This document shows positions 18,651 through 28,598 of a stretch of DNA of 64,000 nt, one piece after another. This DNA is from Entomomonas sp945283395 (GTDB lineage Bacteria > Pseudomonadota > Gammaproteobacteria > Pseudomonadales > Pseudomonadaceae), in NCBI GenBank assembly GCA_946480835.1, contig CAMLLC010000003.1, positions 1-64,000 on the forward strand, read 5' to 3'. A program made the position numbers and the translations under genes. Under the pieces are notes generated by a model. That model was not told the DNA's origin. It saw nothing but the letters and a program-made list of their open reading frames with translations, and did no database searches. Positions within the stretch are counted from its first letter, which is position 1. Every line of letters starts with the position of its first letter.

Positions 18651-20147
18651 TTACAATAACTTTTTACGTTCATTAGATGGCCCTATCCCCATAGCTTCTC
18701 TATATTTAGCTACCGTACGTCTTGCTACTTGAACCCCCTGCTCTTTAAGTAAGGCTGTCAATTTACTATCACTCAAAGGCTTTTGAGGGTTTTCAGCTGC
18801 CACAAGTTTCTTAATAATAGCGCGTATTGCTGTTGAGGAACATTCCCCCCCCTCAGAGGTATTGACATGACTTGAGAAAAAGTATTTCAACTCATAAATA
18901 CCGCGAGGAGTATACATATATTTTTGCGTAGTAACCCGTGAAATAGTTGACTCATGCATCCCCACCGCATCAGCTACTTCTGCTAGTACTAATGGCTTCA
19001 TCGCTTCCTCGCCATACTCTAAGAAACCTCTTTGATGTTCTACTATTTGGGTTGCTACCTTCATTAATGTTTCATTACGACTTTGTAAGCTTTTGATAAA
19101 CCAGCGCGCTTCTTGTAACTGATTTTTCAAAAATGTATTGTCTTCGCCACTATCTGCACGTTTTACATAGCTAGCATATTGTGAATTTATTCTAATTTTA
19201 GGGATAGCTTCTTGATTAAGCTCAACTAGCCATTTCTCTCTATCTCTACGGACAATTACATCAGGAATAATATATTCAGGTTCTTTCGCGGTTATTTGAC
19301 CGCCAGGTTTAGGATTTAACTGTTGAATAAGTAATATTATTTGCTTTAGTTCTGCTTCATTAATCCTTAATAACTTCTTTAACTGGTTATAATCTTTTGG
19401 TCCTAATAAGTGTAAATACTTTGTCACTAATTCACTAGCTTTCTGATAGTGTGGATGATCATTAAACTGAGCAGTTAACTGCAATAGCAAACATTCCGCT
19501 AGATCTCTGGCGCCTACTCCGATAGGGTCAAATTGTTGAATCCTATGAAGTACCATAACTACTTCATCTAAATCTGCCTCTAGCTCTTGATCTAATCCGG
19601 CCTTTATCTCTTCGAGTGTGGTATCTAAATAACCATCATCATTTATAGCATCTATTAAGTTAACCGCAATAGCTTTATCTTTATCCGACATGTGAGTAAC
19701 ATTAAGTTGCCATAATAAATGGCTTTGTAATGTCTCCCCAGTCGAAGTGTAACTAGTAAAATCACTATCATCTTCATTATTGGCTGAATTAATTCCACTA
19801 CTTTGATAGATATCATCCCACTCAGTATCTACTGGCAATTCTTCTGGAATAACATCATTTGCTCCATCTATTGTTGCAGAATCATTATCAGCTACTTGTG
19901 TATTACTGTCCTGAAAAGTTACCACCTCAGTAGCAGGGGTTAACATTGAGCCATTCTCTTCTGAAAAATCTACTTCTTCAAAATTATCTCCCTCTTCTTG
20001 TTGCTCCAACATAACATTAGATTCTAATATTTCTTGAATCTCCTGCTGCAACTCAAGCGTAGATAATTGCAGAAGTTTAATAGCTTGTTGCAACTGCGGT
20101 GTCATCGACAGTTGCTGACCCAGTTTTAATACTAATGATGGTTTCAT
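18651..20147 (-). CDS. rpoN: RpoN, RNA polymerase sigma-54 factor
   Basis: Alternative sigma factor for enhancer-dependent promoters (nitrogen, motility and related regulons). The 498-residue product has the Gln/Leu-rich activator-interacting region I (LKLGQQLSMTPQLQQAIKLL) at the N-terminus, an acidic region II (about 55-130), a core-binding region, an HTH (ADAVGMHESTISRVT) and the RpoN box ARRTVAKYRE at residues 475-484. The lptB gene that usually precedes rpoN in gammaproteobacteria is absent; a 220-base gap and an unrelated oxidase gene lie there instead. Confidence 0.97.
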   Translation of the reverse strand: MKPSLVLKLGQQLSMTPQLQQAIKLLQLSTLELQQEIQEILESNVMLEQQEEGDNFEEVDFSEENGSMLTPATEVVTFQDSNTQVADNDSATIDGANDVIPEELPVDTEWDDIYQSSGINSANNEDDSDFTSYTSTGETLQSHLLWQLNVTHMSDKDKAIAVNLIDAINDDGYLDTTLEEIKAGLDQELEADLDEVVMVLHRIQQFDPIGVGARDLAECLLLQLTAQFNDHPHYQKASELVTKYLHLLGPKDYNQLKKLLRINEAELKQIILLIQQLNPKPGGQITAKEPEYIIPDVIVRRDREKWLVELNQEAIPKIRINSQYASYVKRADSGEDNTFLKNQLQEARWFIKSLQSRNETLMKVATQIVEHQRGFLEYGEEAMKPLVLAEVADAVGMHESTISRVTTQKYMYTPRGIYELKYFFSSHVNTSEGGECSSTAIRAIIKKLVAAENPQKPLSDSKLTALLKEQGVQVARRTVAKYREAMGIGPSNERKKLL

Positions 20148-20370
20148 AACTAATAAATATCTCTTTTTCTAGTTATAAGCAAATTATATGCCCGCTTTTA
20201 TCAATCAAATAATAACATGTTTACTAAAAAAATTTTCTTGTAATGAAAATTACGTTGATAAGTATTAATTTTTCATAGCAATATATAACAACTGGAATGG
20301 TATAAATCAATACTAACTTAGCACCAATCAACACAAACTTGATGAGTTAACTTTTAGGTTATCAGTAGTT

Positions 20371-21474
20371 TTATTGATGATCTGCCCATAACACAGCACT
20401 ATTGATATCTGCTAAACATTTACAGCCTGTCAATACCATTGCCGCCTCAAATTCCGCCCTTAATATATTAAGTAAGTGCACTACCCCCACCGCGCCAGCA
20501 GTAGCTAACGCATAAATATAAGGACGCCCTATTAACACCGCTTTAGCTCCTAATGCTAAGGCTTTTAAAATATCAGTCCCTCTCCTAATGCCACCATCCA
20601 TTAATACGGGGACACGATCTGCTACTTGTCTTGTAATAGCTGGTAATAAATCAATGCTAGCGGGTAAGGTATCTAATACTCGGCCACCATGATTAGATAC
20701 AATTAAGCCATTCACCCCTATTTGAATAGCGCGCTCAGCATCTAGCGGCGAGGTGATACCCTTTAAGATAACAGGTAATTTAGTGATAGATTGTAACCAC
20801 TCTACCTCGTGCCATGTTGGGTTGTTAGCTAAAAACCCTGAGAATAATGGACTATCTAGCAAATTAGTAGTTGCGCATGGCTGTTGCTGCATCCCTGCCA
20901 AATTCACTGAACTAATCCCCGCAGGTAAGCTAAAATTAGCGCGTTGTTCATTATTACGGATACCACTAATAGGCGCATCTATAGTTAATACCAGAGCTTT
21001 ATATCCTGCTAATTCTGCTCTGTTAACTAGTTCCGCTGTGAATACTCTATCCTGCTGAATATACAGCTGAAACCACAAAGGCTTAGTAGCTTTTGCGGCA
21101 ACTTTTTCTAATAACATACTAGCTTGGGTGCTTAATATCATCCCTGCCCCTATAGCAGAGGCAGCTTGACAAGTAGCTAACTCGCCCTCTACATGAAACA
21201 ATTTGTGCCAAGCCACCGGAGCTAATAATAGCGGAAAAGGAAAGGTTTCTCCCAATAAAGTTAACTCGGTATTAGCGTTAGCAAAATCACACAGCGTTTT
21301 GCCTACTAACTTAATACTAGCAAAAGCTGCTGTATTCCATGCTAATGTCAATTCATCAGCACTACCACTTTCTAGATAGCACCATGCCGATGCCTCGATC
21401 CGTTGGCTAGCTAGCTTTTTATAATCCTCAACCGAAAATACTTGAGCAGGCAATAAATAATGTTGACCTGACAT
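20371..21474 (-). CDS. FMN-dependent alpha-hydroxy acid oxidase/dehydrogenase (lactate oxidase-like)
   Basis: A TIM-barrel flavoprotein of the LldD/glycolate oxidase/lactate oxidase family, 367 residues. Family signatures: WFQLYIQ (FMN contacts), LTIDAPISGIR, VILKGIT with the FMN-contacting Lys, SNHGGR with the catalytic His-Gly-Gly-Arg, and DGGIRRGTDILKALALGA with GRPYIYAL. It should oxidise a 2-hydroxy acid such as L-lactate to the 2-keto acid. No membrane-insertion loop is obvious, so a soluble oxidase is plausible; substrate and electron acceptor cannot be told from sequence. A GAGAGGA ribosome site precedes ATG 21474. Confidence 0.85.
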   Translation of the reverse strand: MSGQHYLLPAQVFSVEDYKKLASQRIEASAWCYLESGSADELTLAWNTAAFASIKLVGKTLCDFANANTELTLLGETFPFPLLLAPVAWHKLFHVEGELATCQAASAIGAGMILSTQASMLLEKVAAKATKPLWFQLYIQQDRVFTAELVNRAELAGYKALVLTIDAPISGIRNNEQRANFSLPAGISSVNLAGMQQQPCATTNLLDSPLFSGFLANNPTWHEVEWLQSITKLPVILKGITSPLDAERAIQIGVNGLIVSNHGGRVLDTLPASIDLLPAITRQVADRVPVLMDGGIRRGTDILKALALGAKAVLIGRPYIYALATAGAVGVVHLLNILRAEFEAAMVLTGCKCLADINSAVLWADHQ

Positions 21475-21495
21475 ACTTCCTCTCTTATGACAAAA

Positions 21496-23676
21496 TTAAC
21501 GGCTAGTAGTTGGGTTAGTGAACTGCTCAAACAAAATTTGCTGCGCACTTATTGGCTCTTGTCCTTCTTGAGGTACGGCTCTTATATAGCTGCCATCTGT
21601 TTGTAATATCCAACTATAAGTATTATCTCTGATATAGAGATCTAGCTCTTTCTTAACTCTATCTATTAACTTTTTCCCCTCTACAGGGAAACAAGTTTCT
21701 ACCCTCATATCAAGATTACGTTCCATCCAATCAGCACTAGACAAGTAAATTTTTTCTTCGCCTCCATTGAGAAAATAGAACACTCGGCTATGCTCCAAAA
21801 AACGTCCTATGACTGAACGCACTTGAATATTATGAGATACCCCTGTCACCCCAGGACGCAAGCAACACTTACCTCTCACAATGAGGTCGATCTTAACCCC
21901 AGCCTGACTAGCTTTATACAAAGCTTTGATCATTTTGGTATCCGTTAAACCATTCACTTTTAAAATAATTCTCGCTGGTAATCCTTGACTTGCCGCACTA
22001 GCCTCCCGACTAATCATTTCTAACAGATTCTTCTTTAAGGTAAAAGGCGAATAAAATATTTTTTTCATGCGTTGCGTTTTGCCCATACCTATTAACTGTC
22101 CAAATAGTTTATAGATATCCTCGCAAAGCGCCACATCTGCTGTGAGCAAACTATAATCGGTATAAAGTCTAGCATTACTAGCATGATAATTGCCTGTTCC
22201 CAAATGGGCATAACGGCGCAAATCATTGCCTTCCCGACGCAAAATTAAACACATCTTGGCATGTGTTTTGAAACCAACCACCCCATAGGTTACTATGGCT
22301 CCTGCCTCTTGTAATCTTGAGGCTAGCTGTAAATTCGATTCTTCATCAAATCTTGCTCTCAACTCAATGACCGCAGTTACTTCTTTACCATTTCGGGCAG
22401 CCTCAACTAATCCATCCACTACTTCTGAGTTAGCGCCAGTGCGATAAAGTGTTTGTCTGATAGCCAACACATTCGGGTCCTTGGCCGCTTGTTTTATAAA
22501 ATCTACCACACAAGTAAAAGACTCGAACGGATGTAATAACAACACATCTATCTTAGCTAAGATGGCAAATATATTATCTTTTTTCTTTTGTAATACCTTA
22601 GGAATAGCTGGCGAAAAAGGCTTAGCCTGTAATTCAGGATGACTAACCAAACTGGTTATACTAAAAAGTCTAGTCAAATTTACTGGACCATTTACTCTAT
22701 AAAGCTCATTTTCAGTTAAATTAAACTGCTCACATAAATAATCAGATAAATGTTTAGGGCAAACATCAACAACTTCTAAACGAACAGCATCACCATAGCG
22801 ACGTGCAAACAATTCACCTTTCAAAGCCCTTGCTAAATCCTCTACATCTTCTTCATCTACTGAAAGATCAGCATTACGGGTTAATCTAAACTGATAACAG
22901 CCTTTAACTTGCATACCTGGAAATAAATCATCTGCATGGGCATGGATTAGGGAAGATAAAAACACATAGTTATCACCCTCGCCTCCTATTTCATCGGGAA
23001 TCCGCACAATACGAGGTAATGAACGAGGAGCTGGCACTATGGCTAAACCAGAATTACGGCCAAATAGGTCTGTTCCTTCTAATTCAACTATAAAGTTAAG
23101 GCTTTTATTAACTAATAACGGGAATGGATGGGTTGGGTCAAGCCCAATAGGACTCATAATAGGGACAATTTCCTCTTTAAAAAATTTGCGGGCCCAAGCC
23201 TTTATCTTCGAAGTCCAATGACGGCGCCGAATAAATCTAATATTTTGTTCAGCTAACGCCGGTAACAATACTTCATTGAGGATACGATATTGTCTGTCAA
23301 CTTGCTCATGTACTACTTGACTAATGGTAGTCAATACTTGATGAGGTAATAAACCATCTGCACCTCGTTGCTCACGAGAAAACTTAACTTGTTTTTTTAA
23401 GCCTGACACCCTAATTTCAAAAAATTCATCTAAATTGCTTGAAAAAATGAGCAAAAATTTAAGCCTTTCTAATAAAGGATAATTTTCATCTAAGGATTGC
23501 TCAAGCACTCTGATATTAAATTCCAGCAAAGAAAATTCTCTATTTAAATAGAAACTAGGATCGTCTATATTTAACGGAGCACATCCGTCCTTTATAAATG
23601 CTGGAGTATTATCTATTGCCTCTATAACATTTACTTCTAACAATTGCTTTTTAGCATTAGAACGTGTTGTCATCAT
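21496..23676 (-). CDS. ppk: Ppk1, polyphosphate kinase
   Basis: Reversible ATP-dependent synthesis of inorganic polyphosphate at the inner membrane. The 726-residue protein has the PPK1 domain order: N-terminal domain (SFYLNREFSLLEFN), head domain (HPFPLLVNKSLNF) and two phospholipase-D-like catalytic domains. The catalytic histidines are His472 (GFKTHAKM) and His491 (HLGTGNYH), spaced 19 residues apart as in E. coli. AGGA precedes the double ATG at 23676. The ppx gene is not adjacent. It sits 21 bases from the hydroxyacid oxidase gene, so the two may be co-transcribed. Confidence 0.96.
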   Translation of the reverse strand: MMTTRSNAKKQLLEVNVIEAIDNTPAFIKDGCAPLNIDDPSFYLNREFSLLEFNIRVLEQSLDENYPLLERLKFLLIFSSNLDEFFEIRVSGLKKQVKFSREQRGADGLLPHQVLTTISQVVHEQVDRQYRILNEVLLPALAEQNIRFIRRRHWTSKIKAWARKFFKEEIVPIMSPIGLDPTHPFPLLVNKSLNFIVELEGTDLFGRNSGLAIVPAPRSLPRIVRIPDEIGGEGDNYVFLSSLIHAHADDLFPGMQVKGCYQFRLTRNADLSVDEEDVEDLARALKGELFARRYGDAVRLEVVDVCPKHLSDYLCEQFNLTENELYRVNGPVNLTRLFSITSLVSHPELQAKPFSPAIPKVLQKKKDNIFAILAKIDVLLLHPFESFTCVVDFIKQAAKDPNVLAIRQTLYRTGANSEVVDGLVEAARNGKEVTAVIELRARFDEESNLQLASRLQEAGAIVTYGVVGFKTHAKMCLILRREGNDLRRYAHLGTGNYHASNARLYTDYSLLTADVALCEDIYKLFGQLIGMGKTQRMKKIFYSPFTLKKNLLEMISREASAASQGLPARIILKVNGLTDTKMIKALYKASQAGVKIDLIVRGKCCLRPGVTGVSHNIQVRSVIGRFLEHSRVFYFLNGGEEKIYLSSADWMERNLDMRVETCFPVEGKKLIDRVKKELDLYIRDNTYSWILQTDGSYIRAVPQEGQEPISAQQILFEQFTNPTTSR

Positions 23677-24279
23677 TCTTTCCTATTTCAAAAATCCTTT
23701 ACTTACTCTTTATTATTTGCATGGCAGCATATAAAGCGAAATATGTCAAAACTACTTCTGTCCTGACGAATTTAAAAGCTATTGGAGTTTCCATAATAGC
23801 AGATTTAGGTAATCTATTATTTTTAATTACAGCTTTATTTACTTGAGCATTAGATATACCTATCATCATTAATAACATACTTTACTATGCCTAGAATTAA
23901 CACTCACTGCTAAACTAAGCCACCGACGTGTTTAATAGTTAACAACTCTTCATTTAACCATTTGTACCCCAAGCAGCATAGAAACGTCAACTTATTCATT
24001 ATCAACCATTCATTGGGATTAGCTAACTAACTTGTTAGCATCATTAAAAAGCTGTGACAGTTAATAAGCTATTAACAACCAACACCACTTTTCTCAAGTA
24101 ACTATACAAATTCATATCATTGGCTTTAAGCTAGTGCTATGTTAATGTCATACTATAAACTATAGATGAATTAAATATTTTTTAACAATAAGTTAGCCTC
24201 TATCCTAATTTAACTCACAATATAAGTTACTACTTTTGTATATACTAGCAAATCATTTCACCTAGAATAAGACTGAGTA
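23677..24279. other. Intergenic region between ppk and the dedA-like gene
   Basis: About 600 bases with divergent genes on both sides, so it should contain both promoters. A minus-strand frame of about 59 codons (roughly 23877-23701) is open but has no ribosome site or recognised product. No repeat or RNA gene is seen. Confidence 0.4.
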
Positions 24280-24843
24280 ATGCTTGATCAACTCCTTAAT
24301 GACTTTGGCTATTTAGCTCTATTTATAGGCACCTTCCTAGAAGGAGAAACTATCTTAGTTTTAGCTGGAGTTGCCGCGGCGCATAAGTATTTAGATATAG
24401 AAATGGTTATTTTAGTAGCTTTTATAGGAAGCTATTTTGGAGATCAACTATGGTATTTTATTGGTAGGCGATACGGTATCAGTCTTTTACAAAAAAGGCC
24501 TAAATGGCAAAAATCAACTGACAAAGCACTACTTTACTTAAGAAGAAACCCTGATCTTTGGGTATTAACTTTCCGTTTCATGTATGGGCTTCGTACTATT
24601 ATGCCAATTGCCATAGGCATATCTAACTATCCACCTAAGCGCTACATGTTACTCAACGCTATAGGAGCTGTTATCTGGTCTATCGTACTAGGCTGTACAG
24701 CCTACTATCTCGGTAAAAAAGTGCTCGATTATCTTAAAGACTATGAGCTATACTTTTTAGGACTATTCTGTTTAATAGTCATAGCTGTATGGCTTATTCA
24801 TTTTGTAAAAAACTGCAAAAATACTAGACATGACAATAGTTAA
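24280..24843 (+). CDS. DedA family membrane protein (YohD-like)
   Basis: A 187-residue inner-membrane protein of the DedA/VTT family, whose members support membrane homeostasis and undecaprenyl- or phospholipid flipping and proton-linked drug tolerance. Features: re-entrant loop with FLEGETILVLAG (the conserved acidic Glu), GDQLWYFIGRRYG, and RFMYGLRTIMPIAIG, whose arginines are essential in family members. Length and pattern are closest to E. coli YohD. A hydrophobic C-terminal helix ends the protein. Its tail overlaps a convergent minus-strand reading frame. Confidence 0.88.
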   Translation: MLDQLLNDFGYLALFIGTFLEGETILVLAGVAAAHKYLDIEMVILVAFIGSYFGDQLWYFIGRRYGISLLQKRPKWQKSTDKALLYLRRNPDLWVLTFRFMYGLRTIMPIAIGISNYPPKRYMLLNAIGAVIWSIVLGCTAYYLGKKVLDYLKDYELYFLGLFCLIVIAVWLIHFVKNCKNTRHDNS

Positions 24844-25002
24844 CCATAAAAGTACCAAAGATATTAGGATCAATAATGGTAAACTTTGAGGTATCTGCCG
24901 CAATGCATATTTATATCGAAACTTACTAATGAGCATTTCACTTCTTGAAAACCAACGCTTAACGAACAGATAAATAAAAAATTCATTTAATCTTGCAGCC
25001 AT
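24772..25002 (-). CDS. Possible small membrane protein, 76 aa, convergent with dedA
   Basis: An open frame with GAGGGG just before the ATG at 25002. The product has a basic N-terminal part and one strong membrane segment (LPLLILISLVLLWLTIVM, about residues 42-59). It overlaps the dedA-like gene's end by 72 bases tail to tail. Not recognised. The ribosome site and single-helix layout favour a real gene; the overlap argues for caution. Confidence 0.35.
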   Translation of the reverse strand: MAARLNEFFIYLFVKRWFSRSEMLISKFRYKYALRQIPQSLPLLILISLVLLWLTIVMSSIFAVFYKMNKPYSYDY

Positions 25003-25207
25003 TACCCCTCTAGCGCAAAAACAATTTCATACATAATTTTTCGACTTACAACTACTACCTAAAGCTGTTTATAAAGGTAAAATTCATTATAATGAATTTT
25101 ACCTTGTATTAAAACAAAGTATTCTGTTTGTGGGTCTTATATAATATGGCAATAGCACATCTTAAATGTGCTACTTCAAACCACTCATATATCAATAGGA
25201 GTTACTA

Positions 25208-25873
25208 ATGCCTACCAAAAAAATAGCAATAATCCTTGCGGGATGCGGAGTATTTGATGGCAGTGAAATACACGAAAGTACTCTCACGTTACTTTATTTG
25301 AGTGAACAAGGAGCTCAAGTCCAATGCTTTGCTCCTAATATGCAACAAACGCAGCTAATAAATCATTACACACAACATCAAGAAACAGAAAAACGTAATG
25401 TACTGGCAGAATCAGCCCGCATAGCTCGTGGTCAAATAAAAGATATTAGTGAATTAGCAGTTGACGATTTTGGAGGGCTTATTATTCCAGGTGGATTTGG
25501 TGCTGCCAAAAATCTGTCAGATTTTGCCTTTAAAGGTGCTGACTGTACAGTAAGACCTGATGTTTTAAAGGTAACTCAAGCTTTTGCCAAAGCCCATAAA
25601 CCCATAGGACTAATTTGTATTGCTCCGCATTTAGCACCTAAGATCTATGGGCAAGGTATTATTTGTACTATTGGTAATGATGCTAAAACAGCTAAAACCT
25701 TAGAACAAATGGGAGCTATTCATCAAAATTGTACAGTAGATAATATCGTTGAAGATAATGCACATAAACTTATTACCACTCCTGCCTATATGTTAGGCCA
25801 ATCTATTGCTGAAATTGCACAAGGCATTAACAAATTAGTAGTTCGCATATTACAACTAACTGAATTACAATAA
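25208..25873 (+). CDS. elbB: ElbB, isoprenoid biosynthesis glyoxalase (DJ-1/PfpI superfamily)
   Basis: A 221-residue class I glutamine-amidotransferase-like protein. The N-terminus (KKIAIILAGCGVFDGSEIHE), GGLIIPGGFGAAKNLSDFA and the nucleophile-elbow cysteine in IGLICIAPHLAP identify ElbB, which has glyoxalase activity in vitro and an ill-defined link to isoprenoid synthesis. AGGAG precedes ATG 25208. A terminator follows 16 bases after the stop, so it is probably a one-gene unit. Confidence 0.93.
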   Translation: MPTKKIAIILAGCGVFDGSEIHESTLTLLYLSEQGAQVQCFAPNMQQTQLINHYTQHQETEKRNVLAESARIARGQIKDISELAVDDFGGLIIPGGFGAAKNLSDFAFKGADCTVRPDVLKVTQAFAKAHKPIGLICIAPHLAPKIYGQGIICTIGNDAKTAKTLEQMGAIHQNCTVDNIVEDNAHKLITTPAYMLGQSIAEIAQGINKLVVRILQLTELQ

Positions 25874-25888
25874 GCTATCTTATAATTA

Positions 25889-25910
25889 AACCACCTATTA
25901 CTAGGTGGTT
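25889..25910 (+). terminator. Rho-independent terminator of elbB
   Basis: Stem AACCACCTA / TAGGTGGTT with a 4-nt loop, followed by TATTATTTTA. It lies between elbB and the purine permease gene. Confidence 0.85.
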
Positions 25911-25958
25911 TATTATTTTATCAACTATGTTTAATCCTTATTTAGCAGGGTTGTATAT

Positions 25959-27263
25959 ATGCTAGAGAAACTCTTCAAGCTAAAAGCCAATAACACCAAT
26001 ATTAGAACTGAGATTATTGCAGGGTGTACTACCTTTCTGGCAATGGCATATATTCTATTTATTAATCCAAACATTTTAAGTGATCCAAACGGTGCAGCTA
26101 TGGATCATATCGCCATTTTCGTGGCTACTTGTTTGGCTGCTTGCATTGGCTCACTACTTATGGGACTTATAGCTAACTATCCATTAGCACTTGCTCCAGG
26201 AATGGGATTAAACGTTTTCTTCTCTTATACCGTTGTTCACTCTATGGGATATGACTGGCGAATAGCGTTAGGGGCTGTGTTTATTTCTGCAAGCTTGTTC
26301 TTTATTCTTTCTATTTTTAAAATCAGAGAATGGATTATTAATAGCATACCTTTAGCTCTCCGATCTGCTATAGCTGCTGGGATAGGCTTATTTTTAGCAC
26401 TCATAGGGTTACAAAAAGCAGGCATTATTATCGCCAACTCAGCAACCCTTGTAAGCCTGGGAGATTTAACTAAACCCGAGCCTATATTAGCTGTTATAGG
26501 TTTTTTTATTCTAATTGCCCTCGAGGCTCGTAAAGTATCTGGGGCTGTTATTATTAGTGTATTGCTAGTTAGTATTATTAGCATTCTATTAGGAATCACT
26601 CCCTTCAGAGGCATTATCGCTCCTCCTCCATCGCTTGCTCCTACTTTTTTACAACTGGATATCATTGGAGCACTTAATATAGGCATGGTAAGTGTTATTT
26701 TTTCTTTTCTATTTGTTGACCTATTTGATAACTCAGGCACTTTAATAGGAGTGGCTAAAAAAGCCGGTTTAATGAGAGCAGACGGCTATTTACCTCGCAT
26801 GGGCAAGGTACTTATTGCAGATAGTGCCGCCGCCATGTCTGGTTCTCTATTGGGAACATCAACTACCACTAGCTTCGTAGAATCAACCGCGGGTGTCGCT
26901 GCCGGCGGAAAAACTGGTTTAACTGCTTGTGTAGTAGCTATTTTATTTTTATTGGCTCTATTTTTCTCACCATTAGCTGAGAGTATTCCATTGTTTGCTA
27001 CTGCGCCAGCGCTTATTTTTGTAGCTATTCTAATGTCCTCTGGCCTTGCTGAAATAGATTGGGGCGATTTAACTACCGCTACACCGGTACTTATTACGGC
27101 TATTGCTATGCCTTTTACCTATTCAATTGCAAATGGTATTGCCTTTGGTTTTATTAGCTGGACGGTTATAAAACTCATCACAGGTAGAACTAAAGAGGTA
27201 AACTCAGCTTTAATTGTGCTTTCTATACTGTTTATTTTAAAATTTGCCTTTTTAAATGAATAA
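25959..27263 (+). CDS. NCS2 (AzgA-type) purine permease
   Basis: A 434-residue inner-membrane transporter, about 12-14 helices, of the AzgA branch of NCS2, which imports adenine, guanine or hypoxanthine with protons. Family signatures: AGCTTFLAMAYILFINP near the N-terminus, FVATCLAACIGSLLMGL, ALAPGMGLNVFFSY, DLFDNSGTLIGVAKKAG, and TTTSFVESTAGVAAGG with its conserved Glu, which together exclude uracil or xanthine branches. The exact purine cannot be told. The stop is 3 bases before trmA, so the two genes are likely co-transcribed. Confidence 0.9.
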   Translation: MLEKLFKLKANNTNIRTEIIAGCTTFLAMAYILFINPNILSDPNGAAMDHIAIFVATCLAACIGSLLMGLIANYPLALAPGMGLNVFFSYTVVHSMGYDWRIALGAVFISASLFFILSIFKIREWIINSIPLALRSAIAAGIGLFLALIGLQKAGIIIANSATLVSLGDLTKPEPILAVIGFFILIALEARKVSGAVIISVLLVSIISILLGITPFRGIIAPPPSLAPTFLQLDIIGALNIGMVSVIFSFLFVDLFDNSGTLIGVAKKAGLMRADGYLPRMGKVLIADSAAAMSGSLLGTSTTTSFVESTAGVAAGGKTGLTACVVAILFLLALFFSPLAESIPLFATAPALIFVAILMSSGLAEIDWGDLTTATPVLITAIAMPFTYSIANGIAFGFISWTVIKLITGRTKEVNSALIVLSILFILKFAFLNE

Positions 27264-27266
27264 AAG

Positions 27267-28355
27267 ATGCAGCAACTAACTCCTCTCTCATATCAACAAC
27301 AACTTAATGCTAAACACCAAAAATTAAGCCACTGGTTAGCACCTTTTATTTCTTCGCCGCTAGAAGTGTTTGAATCTCCCTATAAACACTTCAGAATACG
27401 AGCAGAATTTCGACTGTGGCGCGATCAAAAGCAATTAGATTTTGCCATGTTTAAACAAGGTGATAAGCAAACCCCCATTTTAATGTCTGATTTTCCTATT
27501 GCTAGCACACGTATTAATGAGCTTATGCCTAAACTCAAGCTAGCTTGGCAGCAGAATGAAAGCTTAGCCAATAAACTTTTTCAAGTAGAATTTCTAACAA
27601 CCCTTAAAGGTGATGCCTTAATTACCCTTTGCTACCATCGGCCACTCGATGCAATATGGCAACAACAAGCTACACTTTTATCGCAACAGCTTAACAGCTA
27701 CATCATTGGCCGCTCTCGCAAGCAACGTATCGTAATAGGCCAAGACTATGTTGTAGAAACCTTTCAAATAGCCGATCGTACTTTCACTTATCAACAACCT
27801 GAAGGAAGCTTTAGCCAACCTAATGGAGTTGTTTGTAATAAAATGCTCAATTGGGCTTATCAAGTATTAGATGATACGAGTAAGGATTTACTAGAACTTT
27901 ACTGTGGCAATGGTAATTTTACCTTACCTTTATCAACTAAGTTTAGCAAAGTATTAGCTACCGAAATTAGTAAGACTTTAGTACAAGCAGCTTTACAAAA
28001 CATCCGTTATAATCAGATAAATAACATTGCATTAGCTAGGTTATCAGCCGAAGAATTAACCCAAGCATTAAATAAAGTACGCCCCTTCAACAGATTATCC
28101 CACATAGATTTAACAAGCTATCAATTCGATACAGTATTTGTTGATCCACCAAGGGCTGGCATGGATAAAGACACTTGCGAGCTAGTAAGGCGTTTTCCTC
28201 AAATATTATATATTTCTTGCAATCCTGAGACATTAATTGCCAACCTTAAACAACTGGCCACTACCCACCAAGTTAAACGTTGCGCTTTATTTGATCAATT
28301 TCCTTATACTGAGCACATGGAATGTGGCGTATTATTAAAACGGTTTGACTATTAA
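27267..28355 (+). CDS. trmA: TrmA, tRNA (uracil-54-C5)-methyltransferase
   Basis: Makes ribothymidine at position 54 of tRNA using SAM. The 362-residue product shows the SAM motif LELYCGNGNFTLPL, VFVDPPRAGMD, the catalytic nucleophile Cys318 (YISCNPETL) and general base Glu352 (EHMECG), with the same spacing as in E. coli. The lack of an N-terminal TRAM domain and iron-sulfur cysteines separates it from RlmD and RlmC. It follows the purine permease by 3 bases. Confidence 0.95.
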   Translation: MQQLTPLSYQQQLNAKHQKLSHWLAPFISSPLEVFESPYKHFRIRAEFRLWRDQKQLDFAMFKQGDKQTPILMSDFPIASTRINELMPKLKLAWQQNESLANKLFQVEFLTTLKGDALITLCYHRPLDAIWQQQATLLSQQLNSYIIGRSRKQRIVIGQDYVVETFQIADRTFTYQQPEGSFSQPNGVVCNKMLNWAYQVLDDTSKDLLELYCGNGNFTLPLSTKFSKVLATEISKTLVQAALQNIRYNQINNIALARLSAEELTQALNKVRPFNRLSHIDLTSYQFDTVFVDPPRAGMDKDTCELVRRFPQILYISCNPETLIANLKQLATTHQVKRCALFDQFPYTEHMECGVLLKRFDY

Positions 28356-28419
28356 CAAAATTTAATAACTTTTTATTATCTCATTTCACAAAAAAACTGC
28401 ATTTCATTACAAAATAAAG

Positions 28420-28425
28420 TATGAT
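28420..28425 (+). promoter_or_regulatory. Candidate sigma-70 promoter and long leader of deaD
   Basis: A TATGAT -10 hexamer lies about 175 bases before deaD. The predicted leader holds a 7-bp hairpin (CACTATT / AATAGTG, near 28432-28450), and GGGTA near 28567 could pair with TACCC right before the ATG, enclosing the GAGG ribosome site. Long structured leaders occur on cold-shock helicase genes, but here this is inference only. Confidence 0.35.
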
Positions 28426-28598
28426 ACGCGCCACTATTAAATCAATAGTGCACAAATAGCTTTATAGAAATCATTCCTTTTATAAAATTTAGTCAATTTC
28501 TCGCATATCCCAACCATCAGCTACTCGGGTTATTAATAAACAAGGCATAAGTAGTTTTAGTTTTTTGGGTACTTGCGATTGTATTCTGAGGCATACCC

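Noticed and set aside
23701..23880. Minus-strand frame of 59 codons between ppk and the dedA-like gene
   Set aside because: No ribosome site, no homologue recognised.
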